A stretch of 64,000 bases of DNA, taken from NCBI GenBank assembly GCA_015680685.1, contig MNCI01023742.1, positions 405,243 through 469,242 of the forward strand, in the 5' to 3' direction. Positions 56,158 to 64,000 of this stretch are shown piece by piece. Source of the stretch: Gnetum montanum (Eukaryota; Streptophyta; Gnetopsida; Gnetales; Gnetaceae). Position 1 is the stretch's first letter. Each line of letters opens with the position of its first letter. The notes under the pieces are model-generated. The model worked only from the letters and a program-made list of their open reading frames with translations. It was not told where the DNA came from and did not search any database. Made by a program: the position numbers and the translations under genes.

Positions 56158-57523
56158 ACATCTAGAGGATAGACTTGAGAGACTCCAACAAAGAATATGA
56201 AACACCACAAAAGATAAAATGCCAACATTCCTCTTCATTGATTACCAAGATGTCGCTTAGCTACACTTTAGGAGTGTTGCATTGGTTACGTGGGAGAAGG
56301 GAAGGGTTAAGTGGGGAGGGAGGAGGCTTAGGAAAAGGGTAAAGATGAGACTTGGTAGGGTCCTTCGTTGGAGTGCTCGTGAGGGAGTTGTTTGCATGGT
56401 CAAATTTTCTTTTACTAACCTTTGACCTCTCGTTGGAATGCCTGGAGAGGGTGACTATGAAACGGCTAATGTGCCTCTTGTATTAGGCACGCCTTTTTTT
56501 TGTGCGTGAGCTTTTTCTCTCTCATGCTTTTTCCTTTGTTGTTTTTCCTTTTACATCTGCAAACAACCTTGTTGCTGGAGGACTGGTGTTTCTTTCCTAG
56601 GATGAGTTGTGTTACATCCACATGGGGGCTTTAACCTGCCTATAGATGTCTTTCATGTGGAGAGATGTGTTACATGCATCATGGACTTTTTGGTTGAGCA
56701 TATGGAAGGGCTTGAAAGATGTCGGGAAAAGTTTGTAAGAGAGAGGAGAAAGCGGATTGTGAGTATGAGTGATATAAGGAAAATAAAGGGGAGGAACATG
56801 ATGTACACTTCAAAGTAGCTAATCTAGTTAAGACGAATGCCTTAGAATGATGTAGGGTCCTGCTTTTATGGAGAAGTGCACCTCTGAGCGACATCTCCCT
56901 GGCATGAATCCTACAAACACAATAGAAAGAAAACCAGGAGAAACAACCATGATGCAAAACAAAGGCAAAGTCCTTGCTTGCCACAGATGTTGTTAAAGCT
57001 ATGGACATCTTTGCTGGTGTGCAGTGTCCAAAGTAGGAAGGCCAATAGCGGCTTTAGTGGCATCAGCGTGGAGAGGTTGGCACCGAGGATGCTAGGAGTT
57101 GCTATGAACACAAATGCTCAGGAATCCCTGCTGAAGGCATGCATTCTTAGTTCAGCTGTGGGATTGGCTATCTCGCAGCTAAATGTTTTTTAAGCTCAGG
57201 CATTGGAAGGGGGATGAAGGGCAACAATATTATGGCTGGGCCACAATACTGCAGGAACTCCAGTAGCATACACTGACCAAGGAACTACTGTCAAGGTGAT
57301 GGGCCATGGTGACGGTAGGTCTAGAGGGCTAGTTAAATGTCATACGACATCTCCAGAGGATTAGCAAGATGCTAAGAGCAGTGGCATTGCATATGTTCTA
57401 GATCATGTTTTCATCACATTGTGAACTACATTCTAGAATTGTAACGTTCCACCCCATGTCGGCACTGTGCACGTTCGCTTGATGTATACTAGTGTAGATG
57501 CATGCTAGGGACGTGCCATGAAC
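56158..57523 (-). pseudogene. Region with short 3' ORF of B2
   Basis: The minus frame around 57111-56911 gives LKPLLAFLLWTLHTSKDVHS, preceded by TAELRMHAF near 57150-57170, the counterpart of the B1 short ORF. A plus frame at 56609-56818 is not seen in B1. The rest is collinear noncoding sequence, with a T-rich insertion near 56480-56560 absent from B1. Confidence 0.35.
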
Positions 57524-57927
57524 CTAGTTTAAGGTCCTGGTAGACCATGTGATGGTTGAAGGTACCAGTAGACTGCCATGCTAGTTTAAGATCCTAGTAG
57601 ACTGTATGTTCTAGTTTAACGTCATAACGGAGGTTCCCCATGCTAGTTTAAGGTCCCAGCAGACTGCTGTGCTGGCTTAAGGTCCCTATAGACTGATGCT
57701 ATGCTAGTTTTTCATCGTAGCAGATAGTGGATGAACTACTTTGAGGTCCTAGTAGATCATCTATGCTAGTTTATAGTCATAGCAGACTATCTATGCCAGT
57801 TTTATGTCGTAGCTGATGAGCTTTGCCAGTTTAATGTCGTAGCAGACGTTGGTGAAGTTGTGCCAGTTTAACATCGTAGCAGACATTTGCTTATCTTTTT
57901 CCAGTTTTACGTTGTAGCATACATTGG
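57524..57927 (-). repeat. Repeat array 3' of pol in B2
   Basis: About twelve direct copies of the CAGTTTAATGTCGTAGCAG core (plus sense), spaced about 30-40 bases, more than in B1. It begins 18 bases beyond the integrase stop (57946). Confidence 0.87.
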
Positions 57928-57945
57928 CTTATCTACTTCATGCAT

Positions 57946-58790
57946 CTAGATGTAGTATGGCTTGAGGTATGAATGATTCGATGGGTTTGCAAACTCATTG
58001 CCATCAATGTCTACCAGCTTGAAGGCTCCGTTCCCAAATGCTTTTGTGACCATGTATGGACCTTCCCAATTGGCTGAGAATTTGTTCATATGTTCATGGA
58101 TAGCCTTGAGAATGTGGTCTTCCTTCTGTATTAGTTTTTGATGTGGATTTTCATGGTGTTTCTTCCATTTCTTATTCTAATAATGCTCTATGTGATCTAG
58201 TGTTTGCACACGCTCCTCCTCTATTGAGTCGAGATCGATGATCCGTGACTCTTTGTTCTAGGCTTCGCTTATGAAATTGGATAGGATCATCCGGAGTGAT
58301 GGTCTCTACAACTAAAGAGGTAACATAGCTTCAGATCCATAAACAATACTGTAAGGAGTCTTACTTATTGCAGTCCTACATGTTATTTTGTAAGCCCACA
58401 GTACATAGAGGATTTTCTCATACGATCTCCTCTTGCTATTATTGAGCATCTTTTTTAGCAAGTTGATGATGGACTTATTTGTAGCTTCTGATTTTCCATT
58501 CTCCTATGGGTAACATGGCAAGGAGAATGACTACCTGATGCCAAGATTACTGCAGAAGGTTTAGGTTTTCATACTACTGAATTGTGGCCCATTGTCGGTC
58601 ACAATAGTCATCGGAAGCCCAAACCTTGTCATAATGTTATCCAAGATGAAGTGGCAAATCTATTGAGATGTGGTTTTCCTTAGGGAAATAGCTTCTACCC
58701 ACTTGGTAAAATACTTGGTGGTTGTGATGATGAAGCTATGCCCTGCAGAAGACTTAGGCATGATAGACCCTATGAGGTCAAATTTGTTCG
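57946..58790 (-). pseudogene. Integrase of B2, N-terminal half deleted
   Basis: Contains HSFIITTTKYFTKWVEAISL (about 58700), the DNA-binding core and the C-terminal part ending SYLKPYYI, then TAG at 57946. The stretch matching B1 46480-47190 (zinc-binding domain, core start and end of second RNase H) is missing; the join lies near 58780-58795 (GAGGTCAAATTTGTTCGATG on plus). Stops are frequent. Confidence 0.75.
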
Positions 58791-59551
58791 ATGCATAGTG
58801 TTTTGGTAGTTGAGAGGCCTCTGAGTAACCCCTCATACTCTACCACGTTGTTTGTGCAAGGGAATGTGAAAGGATAAGCAAAAGGATGCATTTCCCTAGA
58901 GGGAAACGTAATGACGATAGCTGCACTACCTCCTCATGTGGTCAAGGCACCATTGAAGTGTAAAGTGGCTTCAAGATGTGATGGGATGGCGTTGATAGTG
59001 CTAACATGCTCATTTGAGAATTCAGGATCTATGATCGCCTGGTTGTCGATGGGTGAGGTTGTAAGTTACATTGCTATGACTTGACCCTTCGTCGATGACT
59101 GGCTTACATAATGAAAATCAAATTTCGTAGTTATTGCTTTCCATCAGGCTATCCTGCTACTTTCATACAATTTATTTGTGATAGCCTGGAGTATGTTGCT
59201 TTTGCAAATAATGTTAATTTTTCTGTGAAATAGGTAATGCCTCCACTTTTCTAATGCAAATACTAAGGCAAGGCAATTTCTCTCCATCTCGTTGTATTTC
59301 TTTTCATACACTATTAATGCATGACTTAGATATTACATTGGTATCTCACATCTGTTGTCCCATTTCTAACATAACAGTGCTATGATAGACATGTTAGAGG
59401 TGACAAGGTAGATGAAGAAAGGTTTATCCCTCTATGGTGGGTAAATATTTGGGAGGTGCAAAAGCTCTTTCTTCAGGTCATCAAAGGCTTGTTGGCACTG
59501 AGTTATCCATTTGAAGCTAACCCCTTTCTTTAGAAGATGTTGCATGGGGTG
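58791..59551 (-). pseudogene. RNase H and second RNase H of B2, truncated
   Basis: It aligns with B1 47190-47895: CTNNVVEYEGLL-type block near 58840, the STINAIPSHLEATLHF-like block near 58990 and the first RNase H near 59250-59500. The second RNase H loses its C-terminal D-S-Q part through the deletion at 58790. Confidence 0.7.
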
Positions 59552-60712
59552 TCACTTGTTAGTTAACTTGGCTATAAACCTTCTGATGAACTGTACCCTA
59601 CCATGAAACCCTCGTAATTCTTTAAGGTTTGTAGGAGGTGCCAGGTTGACGATGGCCTTAACTTTGTTAGGGTCCACCTGTATTCTGGCCTCCGATACTA
59701 CAAACCCTAACATGTGTCTAGTTCTCACCCTGAAGACACACTTTTTAGGATTAAGGCATAAATCATGCATCTAGAAATACTTGAGGACTACCCCTAGATC
59801 ACATGGGTGATCAGTGGCTTCTTTGGACTTGAATGCTATATCATCTACGTAGTCGTTCAGAATTTCTAAGATGTAGTCGCTAAAGATGTAGGTCATGGCT
59901 CGCTGGTAAGTCGCTCTGGTTTTTTTAAGCTCAAAAGGCATCATAGTATAACAAAAGGTCCCCCATGGGGTCATGAAGGTTATTGTTAACTAATGCTTAG
60001 GGTTAATGCGAATTTGGTTGTAGCCGGAGAAATCATCCATGAAGGATAGTAGAGCATGATCGGCCGTAGTGTCAATGAGTTGATTGATGCTTAGAAGTAG
60101 GAAATCATCCTTGATCGTTGCCTTGTTTAGATCCCGAAAGTCTATACAAATTCGTATTCTTCTTGTTTTCTTAGAAACTACAATGATGTTGGACACCCAT
60201 TCTGAGTAATCAACTACATAGATGAAACCAACTTGGTATAGCTTGGTGATTTCATCCCACATGGCCAGTGCAGTCTCTGGTTTAACCTTATGAGCCTTCT
60301 GCTTGACTGCTTTCATGCACAAGTCTAAGAAGATGTTATGTTGTATTAGCCTTAGATCTAAACCTGAAATGTTGTTGTATGACCATGCAAAGACTTCAAT
60401 GTTGTCTTGCAAAATCTTGGCTACATCTTTGTGCGTCTGCAAGTCTAGGAGGGAGCTAAGTTTTAATGTTCTTACTTTCCCCTTGGACGTGGTCATAGGC
60501 ATCTCGATGAGAGGGTCCTCAGTCACATCCCCAGCCTCTAAATATAAGGTTCAAACCAAATGTTCAAGCTAGTCTGGGGATGTTTCTAAGGACACCATAG
60601 TGTTAACTACGGGTGATTCCTAGTCTATTAGTTTTGGGTTCAGTTGTCTCGCGAGCTTGCCATGTGGTCTTGCTAAAGCTAGAGGTGAAGAGAGATCATG
60701 ATGGATTTCCAT
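59552..60712 (-). pseudogene. Reverse transcriptase of B2
   Basis: ATG at 60712 opens MEIHHDLSSPLALARPHGKL as in B1. Downstream: TSKGKVRTLKLSSLLD, EVFAWSYNNISGLDLRLIQH, YSEWVSNIIVVSKKTRRIRI, DFRDLNKATIKDDFLLLSIN, LLSFMDDFSGYNQIRINP, WGTFCYTMMPFELKKTRATY and the active site NDYVDDIAFKSKE, intact. It ends with VDPNKVKAIVNLAPP. Stops at about 60615, 60570 and 59770. It is better preserved than B1 in the fingers domain. No protease frame precedes it. Confidence 0.85.
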
Positions 60713-60844
60713 TTTTGCTCAACTTGCCAAAATGAAATGAAAGTCTAGTTAAGAGGTACCTGTTTGTAATAATTGTGTATAATGAAAATTTGCAAAGCAA
60801 CAATGAGATGTAATCAGTAAAGCATGATGCAACACTAAAATTCA

Positions 60845-61223
60845 CCAGTTTAAGGCCATGGCAGACCACTAAGACGCAAAGATGAAAAACTGCTGAAAAT
60901 GGAAAACTTCCAATGTACAAATGCAAAGCTACTAGTTTAGTGTCATTATGGACTACTTAGATGTAAAACGCAAAATCTCTAGTATACAAAATGGAAAGTT
61001 ACTAGTGTAAAGGCATGAAACTGTTGATGTGAAAATGTGAAACTGCTAGTTTAGTATCATTATGGATGGTGAATGTGTAGAAGATCGAGACTGCTAGTTT
61101 AAATTCTTTTCAAACCTCTAACTAGACTAAAACTATAGGGTAAGATTTCTAGTTTAAGGTCTTTTCAAACTGCTAACTTTGAAACTACGTTGGGGTTGCT
61201 AGTTTAAGAACTTTTTGGACCTC
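60845..61223 (-). repeat. Repeat array 5' of pol in B2
   Basis: Copies on plus include CCAGTTTAAGGCCATGGCAG (60845), CTAGTTTAGTGTCATTATGG (twice with changes), CTAGTTTAAATTCTTTTCAA, CTAGTTTAAGGTCTTTTCAA and CTAGTTTAAGAACTTTTTGG. Same direction as the 3' array. Confidence 0.75.
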
Positions 61224-61416
61224 TAAACGAATGTATATTTTTTCATTTTTGGGAAAGTAAATAGTTAGCTTGAAGCGTGTCAAGATTTTCTGCCTAGATT
61301 CACCTGTGTTAATGCCAATAGTGCTATGATGACGTGGTGAGCATGCTACGCTACATGGCATACTCCACATTAAATGAAAAGAGAGAATGACAAGTTTTCC
61401 GTTTTTACCATTACGA

Positions 61417-61427
61417 CTATAAATAGG
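61417..61427 (+). promoter_or_regulatory. TATA box of antisense module, B2
   Basis: CTATAAATAGG, about 156 bases before the ATG at 61575. The surrounding bases (CCATTACGACTATAAATAGG against CCATTACGGCCATAAATAGG in B1) are conserved. Confidence 0.55.
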
Positions 61428-61574
61428 GGTTAACCTTCGGTAAGCTCGTTATTTTCACTATAACAGTGCAGAGCCCACATTCGGAGCACAAAGTGATTTC
61501 AGAGCGTAGAGTGATTGTACCAACAGAGAGTAAGGAAATTTTGACATAACAACGAGGAAGAATTAGCAAGAAAA

Positions 61575-62674
61575 ATGATGGCTCCCAAGAAAGAACGCAC
61601 ATACTCGATGCTCACTAAGGTCAATGAGGTGAAGGAAACCATAGGACACGTGACACAAGCACGCATCATGGTGTAAGATGTGACACCATTGACCTGGAAG
61701 GCTGCTATGCTTCTTCTATTTCCTTGTGCTTCTATTATTAATTTTTTGTTTTTCTTGCTTTTGTTTTCTATGATTTAGTTTTGGCTATCCATGATTTCTA
61801 TCATCGCGTTGTCATTGTTTTGGCCTTTTACACCATCGTTGTTACCATTTTGGCCACGGTGGATGCATAAATGCTATGCTAAAGTTGCATGTAAGGTTGC
61901 CTAGACCCCCATCGCTGCGGCTGTCATTACCATAGAGACTTGGATGATTTAGGCTACTTGACTTCCAAAAAGCATAGCATAGGACCCTTAGGAGGGTTTG
62001 GCCATATGTGATGTGGCAGTGTGACACATGTTCTATTAAGGCATAATGTTAACCACTTTTGTTAGGGCTAATTTCTCTATTGCTACGTTAGGCTATTTTC
62101 GCTATGCTATTGCTTTCATGTTTTTTGCTACACTATGTGCAGGAGGATTATGCTATGCTACTTGCTAAAATGCTAATTTTTGATATATGCCATGTGTTTA
62201 ATACACTCATACATGATGCTAAAATTTGTTGTTGTGTTGTGCAGGGTAGCACTAAGGCTAGTTCTAATTTTCCTAGAAATTGTAGGGCTCCTGTGCTATG
62301 TGAACAGACCAGTGGCCCCAATTCCTCCTCCTCATACACATGTGGGAGATCAGAGGGTTTGGTTTAGGGATGGAGCACAAGAGTTCCTACAATTCCTCCT
62401 CCAACGCTTCAGTGTGATCATTTGGTCATACCTAGTGGAGGAGGTAGCAGATGCTATAGTAGAAACCTTATTGCCTAGGGCAAGCTAGGGTATTCTGAGG
62501 TTTTTAACAGATGGGAAAATTATAAGCAGGAAGGAAGAATGATCTAGTCAGTGCCCCAAAAATTTGAGGTGTTTGGCCTAGATCTAGGACATGCCTAAGT
62601 ACTACCATCCTTACAACACATTGTTTATTGCACATCATATGGGAACGTGTTTCCAAAACCCACCGGGAACCGTC
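61575..62674 (+). pseudogene. Antisense gene-like module of B2, cut by B3
   Basis: Exon 1 at 61575: MMAPKKERTYSMLTKVNEVK...VTQARIMV, then a stop. The following stretch aligns poorly with B1 until the acceptor-like GTTGTGTTGTGCAG (about 62245). Exon 2: LVLIFLEIVGLLCYVNRPVA, VWFRDGAQEFLQFLLQRFSV, LPRAS-stop-GILRFLTDGKIISR and MGTCFQNPPGTV. Compared with B1 the protein is better kept in exon 2 than the surrounding DNA. B3 interrupts it right after GGGAACCGTC. Function unknown; it lies antisense where gag and protease would be expected. Confidence 0.55.
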
Positions 62675-64000
62675 TGAAACATCCCAAAATTCGAAGGCAT
62701 ACTTGCTTCACCAGGTTTTTGCAATTTGCGCAATGTTATGGAAGTTCTTTAGGAGATGGATGCTCTGATGTTCAGACTATCCAATTTGACAGGTTTTCTA
62801 CCCCAGGTGTCAATAGGCTAAACGGATTCTCCAGCCTGCCCACCTGAGTAGTTCATCCAGCTGAAAGCGCACTTAGGAGTGGTCCGTGGAATTGTTGGCT
62901 ATGCTTAGAATGCGTAAAATGCTTCAGAAAGTTTTCTAAGTCAAGGATTTTTGCTAAGCTATGCTATGCTATGTAATGTAGCAAACTTCAAAAGATGTTT
63001 GTAGAAGCGCAGTACTACGCTATGCCATGCCATGCAGCATAGCATAGCATAGCAAAAACTAGATGGTCAGTCCCTTCGCTCGGTTTCAAGTCCCTCAGCA
63101 ATGTCTCCTTCCATTAGAAAGTAGTGAACTTGGCAAAAGCAGGTCATGTTTACTGCTACGCTACGCTAAGCTACATGGTGCAACAAGGTGTAGCAATTCT
63201 ACGAAAGTGACAGAAGGAAACTCAAAGGGCGGGATCAGCAAGTTCACAAGTTTCGCAGTCGAAAAGATAAAGTTTGTAGATTGGAAAAAAATTTTGTGAC
63301 TAAGGATAGTTATTATGCTATGATACGCTATGTAGTGTAGAAAATATGCAATAAATAGTCACAACACTGCAAACATTTCAAACACATGCAACAGGACATG
63401 ACGCAAATTCTTGCTTCAAACTGGCGGTTATGCTACTCTACGTGGTGTAGCATAGCACAACATAACAAGATGCTATGCTACACCAAACATGCTATGCTTC
63501 AAAGAATAGAAAAGTGACAAGCGGTTACGCAACATCAATGCACTTCACCTAATTGCACCGTTACTCTAACAATGCAATTACAACGTGGCAAGCTTGTAAT
63601 TACAGCATGGCAGACTCGTCCAACGATCATGTAGGCACATGTAGCATAGACAAGTTAGCATAAGCCCAAGGCATGTGGCATTCAAACTACATCTTTAACA
63701 TGCCCTTGATACTATAAATACCCCAATGAGCAATGCTCAAAAGGCCCTGGGTCCGGTTTCTTGGAAGAAATCTAGTCAGCTAATAATTTTGTTGGCTAAC
63801 AAGAAAAAAAGTTAACACTATAACCTTGAGCATTTTGAGCTTTCTATTTGACATTGTAAATAGTTAACACTCTCAGTTGGCATTTTTTTCTACTCTTTTC
63901 TACCACCTTTGTAGCACTTCACATTGTTGACACCTGAGTCTGCGTTTAAGCACATAGTCGTCTTGCTCTACACATCTTGGTTACTCTCGAGATCTTTGCA
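62675..64000 (+). repeat. LTR of B3, inverted family-B insertion
   Basis: It starts TGAAACATCCCAAAATTCG and is the reverse of the B1/B2 LTRs, with the same hairpin clusters (63000-63060, 63150-63190, 63310-63340, 63430-63480) and TATA box ACTATAAATACCCC (about 63713). 1,326 bases are visible of an expected 1,720. It inserted into exon 2 of the B2 antisense module (left flank CCGTC). Whether it is a 5' LTR or a solo LTR cannot be told. Confidence 0.85.

Larger units (their letters stand above)
54367..62674 (-). mobile_element. Element B2: Tat-like element in the A4 LTR
   Basis: Same plan as B1: antisense module, array, RT, RNase H, second RNase H, integrase, array, short 3' ORF, polypurine tract and 3' LTR. 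It lacks gag, protease and 5' LTR within the window; the antisense module is cut at 62674 by the inverted B3 LTR. An internal deletion joins RNase H to mid-integrase near 58790. The left flank of the LTR is TGGAG. Confidence 0.75.

Noticed and set aside
62675-64000. B3 LTR taken as the 5' LTR of B2
   Set aside because: It is in the opposite orientation to the B2 3' LTR and interrupts an exon block shared with B1.
1-64000. tRNA, rRNA, CRISPR or bacterial operon structure
   Set aside because: None seen by eye on either strand; repeats are LTRs, palindromes and tandem arrays of retrotransposons.

Overview
This is a stretch of plant nuclear DNA made almost entirely of decayed, nested Ty3/gypsy LTR retrotransposons. 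I see no intact host gene, no rRNA or tRNA, no CRISPR array and no prokaryotic feature. The DNA is AT-rich. The elements are large plant types: an Athila-like family, recognised by its gag, its protease, an FMDDFS-type reverse transcriptase (RT) motif and a tRNA-Asp-type primer site, and Tat-like families, recognised by a second, archaeal-type RNase H. Heavy C-to-T decay of coding frames suggests methylated heterochromatin of a land plant with a large genome. The species cannot be named from the sequence.

Layout. 1-5955 (-): element D, a Tat-like polyprotein in which the extra RNase H lies before RT. Its RT/RNase H region is split by a solo family-A LTR (2237-3235). 5956-11348 (+): A1, a 5'-truncated family-A element with gag, noncoding 3' part, an internal TATA box and a coiled-coil third ORF. 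11349-17635 (+): A2, family A with gag and protease but no RT. 17636-22659: unassigned AT-rich DNA. 22665-30039 (-): A3, a complete gag-protease element with a perfect TACAT target-site duplication and an assembly gap (29057-29930). 30045-33263: unassigned. 33269-54366 (-): A4, an autonomous Athila-like element (gag, protease, RT, RNase H, integrase, coiled-coil ORF3) split by B1 (42536-about 52440). 54367-62674 (-): B2, whose 3' LTR abuts A4's truncated 5' LTR. 62675-64000 (+): B3, an inverted family-B LTR inside B2 that runs off the window.

How the parts relate. Family A has short members with only gag and protease (A2, A3) next to a member with full pol (A4). The short ones look non-autonomous and would need enzymes in trans. 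Family B (B1, B2) is the most unusual. Each copy has pol bracketed on both sides by arrays of a short repeat with the core CAGTTTAATGTCATAGCAG. On the 5' side of pol, where gag and protease would be expected, each has a gene-like module on the opposite strand with a conserved TATA box, start codon, intron-like interruption and protein block. Both LTR families carry clusters of their own palindromes: CGCGATATCGCG in A and CTACGTAG in B. Homology calls were made by reading translations and aligning copies by eye; no database search was run.
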